Shown here piece after piece: positions 15,682 to 24,741 of a stretch of 64,000 bases of DNA (positions within the stretch are counted from its first letter, which is position 1; every line of letters begins with the position of its first letter). The stretch is from Streptomyces sp. Ag109_O5-1 (GTDB lineage Bacteria > Actinomycetota > Actinomycetes > Streptomycetales > Streptomycetaceae). Below the pieces are notes generated by a model. The model searched no databases and was not told the DNA's origin. It saw only the letters and a program-made list of their open reading frames with translations. The stretch is from contig NZ_RKQF01000001.1 of NCBI RefSeq assembly GCF_003814875.1, positions 10,168,001 to 10,232,000 on the forward strand, written 5' to 3'. The translations under genes were made by a program, and so were the position numbers.

Positions 15682-17025
15682 ATGTCATCCGCCCTGTCCT
15701 CTTCCCAGGCATCCCCGGCCCCTGCCCGCATCACCGCCCTGGATGTGCTGGACGTGCGTTTCCCGACGTCCGAGCACCTGGACGGATCGGACGCGATGAA
15801 CCCCGAACCCGACTACTCCGCCGCCTACGTCGTCCTGCGCACCGACGCCGGCGACGGACTGGAGGGCCACGCCCTGGCCTTCACCACCGGCCGCGGCAAC
15901 GATGTCCAGGCCGCCGCCATCGCCGCTCTGGCCCCGCACGTGGTGGGCCTGTCGGTCGAGGAAGTCTGCGCCGACCTCGGCGCGTTCGCCCGCTCCCTCG
16001 TCCACGACCCGCAACTGCGCTGGCTGGGCCCGGAGAAGGGGGCCATCCACATGGCCACCGGCGCAGTCGTCAACGCCGCCTGGGACCTGGCCGCCAAGCG
16101 GGCCGGCAAGCCCGTGTGGCGCTTCCTCGGCGAGATGTCGCCCGAGGAGCTGGTCGCGCAGGTCGACTTCCGCTGGCTGTCCGACGCCCTCACCCCCGAG
16201 GAGGCCCTGGAAATCCTCAGAGGCGCAGAGCCCGGCCGCGCCCAGCGCATCGGCCACCTGCTCGACCAGGGCTACCCCGCCTACACCACCACCCCCGGCT
16301 GGCTCGGCTACTCCGACGAGAAGCTGTCCCGCCTCGCCCGCGAGGCCGTCGCCGACGGCTTCACCCAGATCAAGCTGAAGGTCGGCGCCGATCTGGAGGA
16401 CGACGTCCGGCGCATGCGCACCGCCCGCGAGACCGTCGGGGACGGCATCCGCATCGCCGTGGACGCCAACCAGCGATGGGACATCCAGGCCGCGATCGAC
16501 TGGATGAGCGCCTTGGCCCCTTACCAGCCGTACTGGATCGAGGAGCCCACCTCCCCCGACGACATCCTCGGTCACGCCGCCGTGCGCAAGGCCGTCAGCC
16601 CCATCAAGGTCGCCACCGGCGAGCACATCGCCAACCGGGTCGTCTTCAAGCAGCTCCTCCAGGCCGGAGCGGTGGACATCGTGCAGATCGACTCCGCGCG
16701 GGTCGGCGGCGTCAACGAGAACATCGCGATCCTGCTGCTCGCCGCGAAGTTCGGCGTCCCGGTCTGCCCGCACGCGGGTGGCGTGGGCCTGTGCGAGATG
16801 GTGCAGCACCTGTCGATGTTCGACTACGTCGCGGTCTCCGGCACGACCGAGGACCGCGTCATCGAGTACGTCGACCACCTGCACGAGCACTTCGTCGACC
16901 CGGTGCGCATCGTCGACGGCCACTACCTTGCGCCGACACTGCCGGGGCTGAGCGCGCAGATGCACCAGGCGTCTCTCAAGGAGTACGCCTACCCCGACGG
17001 CCCCGTCTGGGTCGCTCGTGTCTGA
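15682..17025 (+). CDS. fucD: L-fuconate dehydratase, enolase superfamily
   Basis: 447 residues, matching the roughly 440 of fuconate dehydratases. The enolase capping domain runs to about 200. The barrel shows the KxK motif (FTQIKLKVG), metal ligands in VDANQRWD, IEEPTSPDD and ATGEHIANR, and HAGGVGLCEMVQHL, a signature of the FucD group. It converts L-fuconate to 2-keto-3-deoxy-L-fuconate in the cytosol. Members of the family also accept L-galactonate or D-arabinonate, so some promiscuity is possible. AGGAG lies 7 bases before the ATG. The last 8 bases overlap the lactonase start. Confidence 0.9.
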   Translation: MSSALSSSQASPAPARITALDVLDVRFPTSEHLDGSDAMNPEPDYSAAYVVLRTDAGDGLEGHALAFTTGRGNDVQAAAIAALAPHVVGLSVEEVCADLGAFARSLVHDPQLRWLGPEKGAIHMATGAVVNAAWDLAAKRAGKPVWRFLGEMSPEELVAQVDFRWLSDALTPEEALEILRGAEPGRAQRIGHLLDQGYPAYTTTPGWLGYSDEKLSRLAREAVADGFTQIKLKVGADLEDDVRRMRTARETVGDGIRIAVDANQRWDIQAAIDWMSALAPYQPYWIEEPTSPDDILGHAAVRKAVSPIKVATGEHIANRVVFKQLLQAGAVDIVQIDSARVGGVNENIAILLLAAKFGVPVCPHAGGVGLCEMVQHLSMFDYVAVSGTTEDRVIEYVDHLHEHFVDPVRIVDGHYLAPTLPGLSAQMHQASLKEYAYPDGPVWVARV

Positions 17026-17896
17026 GGCCCGGGCCCTCGTCGACGCCCACCACCACGTCTGGGACCTGGACGTCCGGCCGCAGCCCTGGTTGGACGAGCC
17101 GGGGCACGAGCCGATCCGCCGCAGCTTCAGCCCGAACGCCCTCCGCGCGGCCGCGACCCGGCCTTTGGCCGGGCGGCGACTGACGAGCTCGGTGGTCGTC
17201 CAGTGCGTCGCCTCCGTGCCCGAGACCCGCGAGCTTCTCGCCCTGGCCGACATCGACCCGCTGATCGGGGCCGTGGTCGGCTGGGCGGACCTGACGTCCC
17301 CCGAGATCGGTGACGTACTCGACGATCTGCGGGCCGGGCAGGCGGGCCGGTACCTGCGATCCGTACGCCACCTCGTGCAGGGCGAGTCCGACCCGCACTG
17401 GCTCGGGCGGCCGGACGTGGAAAGGGGGTTGCGAGCGGTCGGGGAGCGCGGGCTCGGATACGACGTGCTGGTACTCAGCCACCAGCTCCCGCAGGCTATC
17501 CGTCTCGCGGAACGGCTCCCCGAGCTGCCGCTCGTCCTCGACCACGCCGGCAAGCCGCCGATCGCGCGGCGCGAACTCACCGACTGGACGCAGCAGTTGC
17601 GGACGCTGGCCAGGCATCCCCAGGTCCGCTGCAAGGTGTCGGGGCTGATCACCGAGGCGGACCATGACAAGTGGACCGTCGACGACATCCGCCCCGTGTG
17701 GGACGTCCTGCTCTCTGCCTTCGGCCCCGACCGCCTGATGTTCGGCTCCGACTGGCCGGTCGCGAACCTCGCGGGCGGCTGGAACCGCTGGGCCGCCACC
17801 GTCGAGGAACTCCTGGACGGCTGTTCCGACACCGAGATCCACGCGGTGCTCGCCGGCACCGCGACCGCCTTCTACCACCTCGACCCCGCCCCATGA
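17018..17896 (+). CDS. L-fucono-lactone hydrolase, amidohydrolase family
   Basis: 292 residues from GTG 17,018, overlapping fucD by 8 bases. The amidohydrolase-2 fold is shown by the N-terminal DAHHHVWDLD, the conserved RHLVQGE, LDHAGKPPI and VSGLITEADH blocks, and MFGSDWPVANL near the C-terminus with the metal-binding Asp. Such enzymes (COG3618) open sugar-acid lactones such as L-fucono-1,5-lactone to L-fuconate, the FucD substrate. A close paralogue of identical length is encoded on the minus strand at 25,316-26,194. Confidence 0.87.
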   Translation: MSEARALVDAHHHVWDLDVRPQPWLDEPGHEPIRRSFSPNALRAAATRPLAGRRLTSSVVVQCVASVPETRELLALADIDPLIGAVVGWADLTSPEIGDVLDDLRAGQAGRYLRSVRHLVQGESDPHWLGRPDVERGLRAVGERGLGYDVLVLSHQLPQAIRLAERLPELPLVLDHAGKPPIARRELTDWTQQLRTLARHPQVRCKVSGLITEADHDKWTVDDIRPVWDVLLSAFGPDRLMFGSDWPVANLAGGWNRWAATVEELLDGCSDTEIHAVLAGTATAFYHLDPAP

Positions 17897-17909
17897 AGGA
17901 GGTGACACC

Positions 17910-18347
17910 GTGCTCCTGACGGAACTGCTGCACCCCGGGATCCTCGAATCCCTGGCCGGAGCCGGTCACGGCTCCCGTGTGCTGCTCGCCGACGGCCACT
18001 ACCCCGCGAGCACCGCCACCGGCGAGCGCGCCCGGACCGTCCATCTCAACCTGGCTCCGGGCCTGCTGGACGTCACCACGGTGCTCGACGTCCTGCTGCG
18101 TGCCCTGCCCGTCGAGTCGGCGCACGTGATGGTGCCGCCCGAGGGGGAACCGGAGCCGCCCGCCATCGCCGAGTACCGCTCGATGCTGGCGCCCCTCCCA
18201 GTAGGCACGCTCGGCCGTTTCGAGTTCTACGACGCGGCCCGCTCGCCCGACCTGGCGCTGGCGATCGTCACCGCCGACACCCGTACCTACGCCAACCTGC
18301 TGCTGACCATCGGCGTCCGCGCTGAAGGGACCCTGACGACACGATGA
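17910..18347 (+). CDS. fucU: L-fucose mutarotase, RbsD/FucU family
   Basis: 145 residues from GTG 17,910, preceded by GAAGGAGGT. The RbsD/FucU fold is recognised from the N-terminal LHPGILESLAGAGHGSRVLLADGHYPA, with the conserved catalytic-type His and Asp, and from the C-terminal TADTRTYANLLLTIG. It would interconvert alpha and beta anomers of L-fucose, speeding supply of the form used by the dehydrogenase. A structurally unrelated RhaM-type mutarotase is encoded in the second operon at 26,256-26,603. The stop overlaps the next start (ATGA). Confidence 0.87.
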   Translation: MLLTELLHPGILESLAGAGHGSRVLLADGHYPASTATGERARTVHLNLAPGLLDVTTVLDVLLRALPVESAHVMVPPEGEPEPPAIAEYRSMLAPLPVGTLGRFEFYDAARSPDLALAIVTADTRTYANLLLTIGVRAEGTLTTR

Positions 18348-19387
18348 CACTCGCCGTCCGTTACGTTTCCGCCCGCTCCCTGGACACGGCTCCCGCGATC
18401 GGTGTGCCGCCTGGTCCGGGTGAGGTGGAGCTGGCTCCCGCCTTCGTCGGAATCTGCGGTACCGATCTGCACATCTTCCACGGCGACATGGACGCCCGGG
18501 TCCAGACGCCCGCAGTCCTGGGACACGAGATGTCCGGCCGGGTGGTGCGGGTCGGGCCGGGCGTGGAGGGCTGGCAGCCCGGTGACGCGGTCACCGTGAT
18601 GCCGCTGCGCTGGGACGACACCTGTCCGGCCTGCCGTGCCGGGCATCAGCACATCTGCCAGCACCTGGACTTCATCGGTATCGACTCGCCGGGCGCGATG
18701 CAGCAGCGCTGGACGGTGCCCGCTTCGACGCTGATCAGGCTGCCGGAGTCGCTGGCGCTGGACCGGGCGGCGCTCGTCGAGCCGACGGCGGTGGCCGTGC
18801 ACGACGTGGGGCGGGCGGGGGTGCGTGAGGGTGAGAAGGTCGTGGTGGTCGGCGGCGGCCCGGTCGGCGTCCTGATCGCGCTGGTCGCGCGGGCCGCGGG
18901 CGCCGAGGTCCGGGTGGTGGAGCTCAGCGCCCACCGTCGGCTGCTCGCCGAGGAGTTGGGGCTCACTGCCTGGGACCCGGCCACCGAGGACGTGTCCGAG
19001 GCGGTGCGGCAGTGGACCGGGGAGGCGGGCGCGGACGTCGCCTTCGAGGTGTCCGGCGCGGCGGCCGGCGTGGACACGGCGGTCGAGGTGCTGGGGGTGC
19101 GCGGCCGGTTGTGCCTGGTCGCCATCCACCCTCGCCCGCGTGAGGTGAACCTGCACCGCTTCTTCTGGCGTGAACTGACCCTGGTGGGCGCCCGGTTGTA
19201 CGACCGCTCCGACTTCGAGAAGGCGGCGGCCCTGGTCGCCGACGGCACCATCCCGGCCGAGCGGCTGATCAGCAAGGTCGTGCCGCTCACCGAGGCGCCC
19301 GCCGCCTTCGAGGCGCTGGAGGGCGGCGGCGACGTGATGAAGATCCTCGTCGACTGCACCGGCAATACCGAGGGAGTGGCCGTATGA
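18344..19387 (+). CDS. zinc-dependent alcohol dehydrogenase (MDR family), sugar-acid pathway
   Basis: 347 residues. The catalytic zinc ligands are in GICGTDLHIF and LGHEMSGRV, and the Rossmann motif is VVVGGGPVGVL. The structural-zinc lobe reads DDTCPACRAGHQHIC, so the first of the usual four Cys is replaced by Asp. By context it could oxidise 2-keto-3-deoxy-L-fuconate at C4, or L-fucose itself at C1; the sequence does not decide. It is embedded in a chain of start-stop overlaps with FucU before and the SDR after. A degraded copy of the central part of such an enzyme lies at about 25,175-25,290 on the minus strand. Confidence 0.85.
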   Translation: MTLAVRYVSARSLDTAPAIGVPPGPGEVELAPAFVGICGTDLHIFHGDMDARVQTPAVLGHEMSGRVVRVGPGVEGWQPGDAVTVMPLRWDDTCPACRAGHQHICQHLDFIGIDSPGAMQQRWTVPASTLIRLPESLALDRAALVEPTAVAVHDVGRAGVREGEKVVVVGGGPVGVLIALVARAAGAEVRVVELSAHRRLLAEELGLTAWDPATEDVSEAVRQWTGEAGADVAFEVSGAAAGVDTAVEVLGVRGRLCLVAIHPRPREVNLHRFFWRELTLVGARLYDRSDFEKAAALVADGTIPAERLISKVVPLTEAPAAFEALEGGGDVMKILVDCTGNTEGVAV

Positions 19388-20145
19388 CCGCCTTCGACCT
19401 CACCGGAAAGCTCGCCGTCGTCACCGGTGCCCGGCGCGGCATCGGCCGGGCCATGGCCCGCGCGCTCGCCGGAGCCGGTGCGGACGTCATCGGCGTCAGC
19501 GCCACCCTGGAGGAGTCCGGCAGCGCGGTCGAGAAGGACGTCCTCGCCGTCGGCCGCACCTTCGAGGCGATCCGGACCGACTTCGCCGACCCCGCCGCCG
19601 TACGAGCCCTGGGCGCGGACCTGGCCGGACGGGAGCGTCCGGTGGACATCCTGGTCAACAACGCGGGCACGATCCGACGCGCCCCTGGCACCGAACACAC
19701 CGACGCGGACTGGGAGCTGGTCCTCCAGGTCAACCTCAACGCACAGTTCGCACTCACCCGGGCCATCGGCGCGACGATGGTGGCCCGCGGCCAGGGCAAG
19801 GTCATCTTCACCGCCTCACTGCTCAGCTTCCAGGGCGGCATCACCGTGCCCGGCTACACCGCCGCCAAACACGGCATCGCCGGCCTGACCAAGGCCCTGG
19901 CCAACGAATGGGCCCCGCACGGCGTGAACGTCAACGCCCTCGCCCCCGGCTACATCGCCACCGACAACACCCAGGCCCTCCAGGACGACCCGGTACGCAG
20001 CAAGGCGATCCTGGACCGCATCCCGGCCGGACGCTGGGGCAACGCCGACGACCTCGCCGGCGCCACCGTCTTCCTGGCCTCCGACGCCGCCGCCTACATC
20101 CACGGCACCGTCCTGCCCGTCGACGGCGGATGGCTGGGCCGATGA
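19384..20145 (+). CDS. short-chain dehydrogenase (KduD-like)
   Basis: 253 residues with the SDR cofactor motif TGARRGIG, NNAG at the strand-4 position, and a catalytic Ser-Tyr-Lys (SLLSFQGG, then GYTAAKHG). Overall it resembles KduD-type 2-keto-3-deoxysugar-acid dehydrogenases, including the GTIRRAP and VNVNALAPGYIATDNT blocks. In the L-fucose pathway an SDR oxidises 2-keto-3-deoxy-L-fuconate to the 2,4-diketo compound, which is a reasonable assignment. L-fucose dehydrogenase is an alternative. Its start overlaps the MDR stop, and its stop overlaps the aldolase start. Confidence 0.85.
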   Translation: MTAFDLTGKLAVVTGARRGIGRAMARALAGAGADVIGVSATLEESGSAVEKDVLAVGRTFEAIRTDFADPAAVRALGADLAGRERPVDILVNNAGTIRRAPGTEHTDADWELVLQVNLNAQFALTRAIGATMVARGQGKVIFTASLLSFQGGITVPGYTAAKHGIAGLTKALANEWAPHGVNVNALAPGYIATDNTQALQDDPVRSKAILDRIPAGRWGNADDLAGATVFLASDAAAYIHGTVLPVDGGWLGR

Positions 20146-20774
20146 GCGGCACATCCCTGGACTCCGTACTGGCAGGAGCCCGCCTCCTGCCAGTACTGAC
20201 CGTCCCGTCCCCCGCGACCGCCGCCCCGCTGGCCGACGCCCTCGCCGCGAGCGGCGCCCGGTGCGCCGAAGTCACCTTCCGCACCCCCGGCGCCGAGCAG
20301 GTGCTCAAAGCGATGGCGGCCCATGGTGGGCTCACGGTCGGTGCCGGCACGGTCCTCACGCCCGAGCAGGCGGAACGTGCCGTGGCGGCCGGGGCCCGCT
20401 TCGTCGTCTCGCCCGGCTTCGACGACGAGGTCGTCGCCAAGTGCCGTGAGCTGGGTGTGCCGGTGGTGCCCGGCATCGCCACCGCCACGGAGCTGATGCG
20501 TGCCCTGAAGGCGGGCCTGGACACCGTCAAGCTCTTCCCCGCCGAGTCACTGGGCGGCCTGCGGACGCTCCGGGCGCTCGCGGCACCCTTCCCCGGGACG
20601 CGGTTCGTGCCGACCGGCGGCATCGACGCCTCCCGTCTGGCCGCCTACCTCGCCGATGCGGCGGTCCTCGCTGTCGGCGGCAGCTGGATGGCCACCACCG
20701 ACCACCTTGTCCGGGGCGACTACGAGGAGATCCGCAGGCTGACCGCCGAGGCGGTGGAGAGGAGCATGACGTGA
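20142..20774 (+). CDS. KDPG/KHG-type aldolase
   Basis: 210 residues from ATG 20,142 in an ATGA overlap with the SDR stop. The class I aldolase barrel shows Glu43 in AEVTFRTP and the Schiff-base Lys130 in DTVKLFPAES, with GAGTVLTPEQ and VPTGGI as family landmarks. KDPG/KHG aldolases cleave 2-keto-3-deoxy acids to pyruvate and an aldehyde. With 2-keto-3-deoxy-L-fuconate the products would be pyruvate and L-lactaldehyde. This is inference from context; the same fold also cleaves KDPG, which would require the adjacent kinase. Confidence 0.87.
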   Translation: MSGTSLDSVLAGARLLPVLTVPSPATAAPLADALAASGARCAEVTFRTPGAEQVLKAMAAHGGLTVGAGTVLTPEQAERAVAAGARFVVSPGFDDEVVAKCRELGVPVVPGIATATELMRALKAGLDTVKLFPAESLGGLRTLRALAAPFPGTRFVPTGGIDASRLAAYLADAAVLAVGGSWMATTDHLVRGDYEEIRRLTAEAVERSMT

Positions 20775-21808
20775 TCGACGTGGTGGCCCTCGGCGAGGTG
20801 ATGCTGCGTTTCGACCCGGGTGAGGGACGCATCCGCACCGCCCGCACGTTCCAGGTCTGGGAGGGCGGCGGCGAGTACAACGTCGTACGTGGGCTGCGGC
20901 GCTGCTTCGGCCTGCGCACGGCCGTCGTGACCGCGCTCGCCGACAACGCGGTGGGCCGGCTCGTCGAGGACCTGATCCTCCAGGGCGGCGTCGACACCTC
21001 ACTGATCCGCTGGGTGCTGGACGACGGCATCGGCCGCACCGCCCGCAACGGCCTCAACTTCGTCGAACGCGGCTACGGCATCCGCGGCGCGCTGGGCGTC
21101 AGCGACCGTGCCCACACCGCCGTCTCCCAGCTACGCAAAGGGGACGTCGACTGGGACACGGTGTTCGCGGCGGGCGTGCGCTGGTTCCACACCGGCGGCA
21201 TCTTCGCCGGTCTGTCCGACACCACGCTGGACGTCGCCGACGAGGCCATGGCCGCCGCCCGCCGCCACGGCGTCACCGTCTCCTACGACCCGAACTACCG
21301 CCCGAGCCTCTGGGCCGGCCGCGGCGGCGCCGAGCGGGCCCGCGAGGTCGACCTGCGGCTCGCCCGGCACGCCGACGTCGTGGTGGGCGCCCTGGGCCTG
21401 GCCGGGACACACCCGGGACAGACGCGCATCGCGGCCGACGAAGTGGCCGACGCCCTCGCCGCGGTGGCCGACCTGCTGCCCCAGGCGAGCGTACTGGCGA
21501 CGACCCTGCGCGAGGTGCCCTCGGCCGGCGTCAACGACTGGTCCTCGGCCGCCTGGTCCGCCGAGACCGGCTTCATCGCCGGCCTCCGGATGCCCGGCCT
21601 GCAGGTCCTGGACCGCATCGGCTCCGGCGACGCCTTCGCCGCCGGCCTGATCCACGGACTTCTCAACGACGCCGGACTGGAGCGCGCCCTGGCCTACGGC
21701 ACCGCCCACGGCGCGCTCGCCATGACCACGCCCGGAGACGTCTCCATGGCCTCGCTCGCCGAGGTCGAGGCCCTCATCGCGGGCCGGTCGGCCCGCGTCA
21801 GACGCTGA
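20771..21808 (+). CDS. PfkB-family sugar kinase (2-keto-3-deoxygluconate-kinase-like)
   Basis: 345 residues from GTG 20,771, overlapping the aldolase stop. N-terminal VVALGEVMLRFDP, then EGGGEYNV, and C-terminal LDRIGSGDAFAAGLIHG, with the catalytic Asp and anion hole, place it with KdgK-like PfkB kinases. Next to a KDPG-type aldolase it would complete a phosphorylative (Entner-Doudoroff-like) branch. L-fucose derivatives have no 6-hydroxyl to phosphorylate, so the real substrate may be a 2-keto-3-deoxy acid from another sugar that the same dehydratase accepts. Confidence 0.83.
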   Translation: MIDVVALGEVMLRFDPGEGRIRTARTFQVWEGGGEYNVVRGLRRCFGLRTAVVTALADNAVGRLVEDLILQGGVDTSLIRWVLDDGIGRTARNGLNFVERGYGIRGALGVSDRAHTAVSQLRKGDVDWDTVFAAGVRWFHTGGIFAGLSDTTLDVADEAMAAARRHGVTVSYDPNYRPSLWAGRGGAERAREVDLRLARHADVVVGALGLAGTHPGQTRIAADEVADALAAVADLLPQASVLATTLREVPSAGVNDWSSAAWSAETGFIAGLRMPGLQVLDRIGSGDAFAAGLIHGLLNDAGLERALAYGTAHGALAMTTPGDVSMASLAEVEALIAGRSARVRR

Positions 21809-21844
21809 CCGACGCCCGCATCACCCGTATCCCAGGAGCACGAC

Positions 21845-22858
21845 TTGCACCAGCGGAACATCCAGAACACGTCCGTCTCGCTCACCGAGCTCGGCTTCGG
21901 GGCCTCCGTGATCGGCAACCTCTACCGCGTCACCCCGGTCGACGACGCGACCGCCGCGATCGACGCGGCCTGGGACGCCGGCATCCGCTACTTCGACACC
22001 GCACCGCACTACGGCCTCGGCCTCTCCGAGTGCCGTCTGGGCGCTGCGCTGCGAGACCGTCCGCGCGACGAGTACGTCATCTCCTCCAAGGTCGGCAGGC
22101 TGCTGGTGCCCAACGAGGAGCCACGCGGAGTCGACACCGAGGGCTTCGTCGTACGGGACGACCTGCGCAGGCAGTGGGACTTCAGCCGCGAGGGCGTACT
22201 GCGCTCCATCGAGGACACGCTGCAGCGCACCGGCCTGGACCGCCTCGACACCGTCTACCTGCACGACCCCGACGACCACTGGCGCCAGGCCGCCGAGGAG
22301 GCCATGCCCACGCTCGCGGAGCTGCGCGACCAGGGCGTGATCGGCGCCATCGGCGCGGGCATGAACCAGTCGGCGATGCTCGCCCGCTTCCTGCGCGAGA
22401 CCGCCGCCGACGTGGTGATGCTCGCCGGGCGCTACACACTCCTGGACCAGTCGGCGCTGGACGACGTCCTGCCCGCCGCGCGGGACCTCGGCAAGAGCGT
22501 GGTGGCGGTGGGCGTCTTCAACTCAGGACTGCTCTCCCGTGACCGGCCCGCCGAGGGCATGAAGTACGACTACCAGGACGCCCCGCCGGATCTTGTCGCC
22601 CGTGCCCGGGCGATCGCCGAGGTCTGCGCGGAACACGGGACCAGCCTGCCCGCCGCCGCGATCGCCTTCCCGTACACCCATCCCAGTATCATCAACGTCA
22701 CCCTCGGCATGCGGACTCCGCAACAGGTCGGACGAAACGTGGAACTCCATGATCAGCACGTCCCGGACGGCCTCTGGGACGATCTGAGCGCGCAGGGGCT
22801 GATCAGGTCGGACGTGCTCGCGGAGCACGGTGGAGGGAGGGATGCGCAGTGTCTCTGA
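21845..22858 (+). CDS. aldo-keto reductase, L-fucose / D-threo-aldose dehydrogenase type
   Basis: 337 residues from TTG 21,845, with AGGAG about 8 bases upstream. The AKR tetrad is visible: Asp and Tyr in YFDTAPHYGLG, Lys in SSKVGR, His in YLHDPDDH. The overall pattern (LGFGASVIGNLYR, GAGMNQSAML, VFNSGLL) matches the L-fucose/D-threo-aldose 1-dehydrogenase group that oxidises L-fucose to its lactone. It would make the lactone hydrolysed by the amidohydrolase upstream, so it is probably the first oxidation step. The GntR start lies inside its last codons. Confidence 0.87.
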   Translation: MHQRNIQNTSVSLTELGFGASVIGNLYRVTPVDDATAAIDAAWDAGIRYFDTAPHYGLGLSECRLGAALRDRPRDEYVISSKVGRLLVPNEEPRGVDTEGFVVRDDLRRQWDFSREGVLRSIEDTLQRTGLDRLDTVYLHDPDDHWRQAAEEAMPTLAELRDQGVIGAIGAGMNQSAMLARFLRETAADVVMLAGRYTLLDQSALDDVLPAARDLGKSVVAVGVFNSGLLSRDRPAEGMKYDYQDAPPDLVARARAIAEVCAEHGTSLPAAAIAFPYTHPSIINVTLGMRTPQQVGRNVELHDQHVPDGLWDDLSAQGLIRSDVLAEHGGGRDAQCL

Positions 22859-23571
22859 CGGACAAGGCCATCGAGCAGATCCGCGAGCTGATCCGGACCG
22901 GTGCTCTTCCTCCGGGCTCGAAGCTCCCACCCGAGCCGGACCTGGCCGCGCAGCTGGGCCTGTCCCGCAACCTCGCCCGAGAGGCGGTCAAGGCACTGGC
23001 CGTCGCGCGGGTCCTGGAGGTCCGCCGGGGGGATGGCACGTATGTGACCAGCCTCCAGCCGAGCCTGCTCCTGGAGGGCCTCGGCGGTGCGGTGGAGCTG
23101 CTGCAGGGCGACTCGGTCGCCCTGCAGGACCTCATGGAGGTACGCCGGCTCCTCGAACCCATGGCCACGGCCCTTGCCGCCACGCGGATCTCCGATGAGC
23201 AACTGGCCGAGGTGAAACAGCACCTGGACGCCATGCGCGAGGCCCGCGAGAACGTCGAACGGCTCAACGCCCACGACGCCGCCTTCCACCGCGCCGTCGT
23301 CTCGGCCACGGGCAACGAGACCCTCCTCACCCTCCTGGAAGGGATCTCCGGCCGCACCCTGCGCGCCCGCATCTGGCGCGGTCTGGTCGACGACAAGGCC
23401 GCGGGCCGCACCCTCGCCGAGCACGAGGCCATCTTCAACGCACTGTCCACCCGTGACGCCACCCTCAGCCAGGCAGCGGCACTGCTGCACGTGAGCAACA
23501 CCGAGCAGTGGCTGAGGGAACACCTGCGCTCGGGCGAACCGCTCCCCTTCGGGACAACAGCGGGGAAGTGA
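22849..23571 (+). CDS. GntR-family regulator, FadR subfamily, of the fucose operon
   Basis: 240 residues from GTG 22,849, just after GGAGGGAGG. An N-terminal winged helix (AIEQIRELIRTGALPPGSKLPPEPDLAAQLGLSRNLAREAVKAL) is followed by an all-helical FCD ligand-binding domain with metal-binding-type His and Asp residues (LNAHDAAFHRAV, AEHEAIFNAL). As last gene of the catabolic run it very probably represses the run and is released by a pathway sugar acid. Which DNA site it reads is not proven; the recurrent ACAT-SSS-ATGT element is a candidate. Confidence 0.88.
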   Translation: MSLTDKAIEQIRELIRTGALPPGSKLPPEPDLAAQLGLSRNLAREAVKALAVARVLEVRRGDGTYVTSLQPSLLLEGLGGAVELLQGDSVALQDLMEVRRLLEPMATALAATRISDEQLAEVKQHLDAMREARENVERLNAHDAAFHRAVVSATGNETLLTLLEGISGRTLRARIWRGLVDDKAAGRTLAEHEAIFNALSTRDATLSQAAALLHVSNTEQWLREHLRSGEPLPFGTTAGK

Positions 23572-23589
23572 CGGGCAGGCGCCGGTGCT

Positions 23590-23629
23590 CTCCCGGGACC
23601 GGAGCGCGGAAAGGCCGAGGTCCCGGGAG
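23590..23629. terminator. bidirectional terminator between convergent genes
   Basis: CTCCCGGGACC (23,590-23,600) and GGTCCCGGGAG (23,619-23,629) form a perfect 11-bp stem with an 18-base loop. It sits between the convergent GntR (plus) and GDSL esterase (minus) genes and can end both transcripts. Confidence 0.65.
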
Positions 23630-23635
23630 CAGAGG

Positions 23636-24741
23636 TCATCCGGCGGTCAGAGTGATCCAGTTCTGGTTGGAGCCGCCGTTGCAGTCCCACAGCTGGAGCT
23701 GCGTGCCGTCGGTCGTGGAGAAGCCCGGAACGTCGAGGCAGCGGCCGGAGGCGGGGTTGCGGTAGCCGCCGTTGTACGGCTGCCAGACCTGGTTGGCGCC
23801 GCCGTGGCAGGTCCACAGCTGCACCTTGGTGCCGTTGGCGGTGCCCCCGCCTGAGGCATCGAGGCACTTGCCCAGCGAGCGCAGTGTGCCGTCGGTGTAG
23901 GCGGACCAGAGCTGGTGGCGCCGTCGCCGCAGCTCCATGTCTGGACGGCGGTCCCGTCAGCGGTGTTGGCGCCGTTGACGTCCATGCACTTGCCGGCGAT
24001 GCCGGACTGCACGCGTGCGGGGGCGGGGGCCGGGTTCCCCAACCATCCGGCGCTGTCCGCGGCCTGGATGCCGCGATGGAAGGCATCGGCCATCTTCTGG
24101 TAGCCCGAGTCGTTGGGATGCAGGGTGTCGGCCAGGTCGGCCGTGGTCAGGCTGCTCATGTCGACGTATGCGACATGCTTGCCCGCGGCCTGTGCGTCCC
24201 TGACGATCTGGGGGATGGCCTGGTTGTACGAGGCACGGTACTGCTCCTCCGAGCCGCTGGTGGAGACGACCAGGGAGGCCACGAGGACGGTTGCGTCGGG
24301 GGCGGCGGCGGTGACCTGGTCGACCAGCGACCGAAGCCGGGCGGTGGCGGTGGAGACCTGGTAGCTCTCGTTGAGGTCGTTGGTGCCGATATGCAGCGTC
24401 ACGACGTTGGGCCGGTAGCGGGTCAGCGACGCGTCGGCGAGTGCGGCGATCTGGTGGATCTTGTATCCGGGGTGGCCTTCGTTGTCGGGGTCGGACATCG
24501 AACCGTTCCGCCCCGTGCCCACGAAGTCGAGCGGATGGCCGTCCGCCGCAAGCTGGTTCCACAAAGGCCCCCGGTAGCCGCTTCCCGTACTGCTTCCCAC
24601 ACCCCAGGTGATGGAGTCGCCCAACGGCATGACCCGCAAGGGTGTGTTCGAGGCGGCGGAGGCAGGGGTCACACCTGCCGCTGTCACCCCGAGCGCGGCA
24701 GCGACAAGCGTGATCAGAGGTAAAGCCCAGGACTTTCTCAT
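23636..24741 (-). pseudogene. secreted GDSL/SGNH esterase with frameshifted ricin-type lectin domain
   Basis: From ATG 24,741 a Sec signal (MRKSWALPLITLVAAALGVTAA) leads into an SGNH hydrolase: VMPLGDSITWG with the nucleophile Ser, LHIGTNDLNES, and LADTLHPNDSGY with Asp and His. The catalytic domain is intact to about residue 215. A ricin-B trefoil begins at GIAGKCMDVNGAN, but near 23,925 the frame breaks: GDGATSSGPP continues in a nonsense frame, while LWSAYTDGTLRSLGKCLD through NQNWITLTAG is in another frame. The junction suits loss of about 4 bases at a small direct repeat (ACC-AACC-AG to ACC-AG). The esterase may still be active without its lectin. Confidence 0.78.

Noticed and set aside
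15685..17859. Very long minus-strand open frame opposite fucD and the lactonase
   Set aside because: High-GC codon bias on the plus strand creates long antisense frames. The plus-strand products show clear catalytic motifs and the antisense frame shows none.
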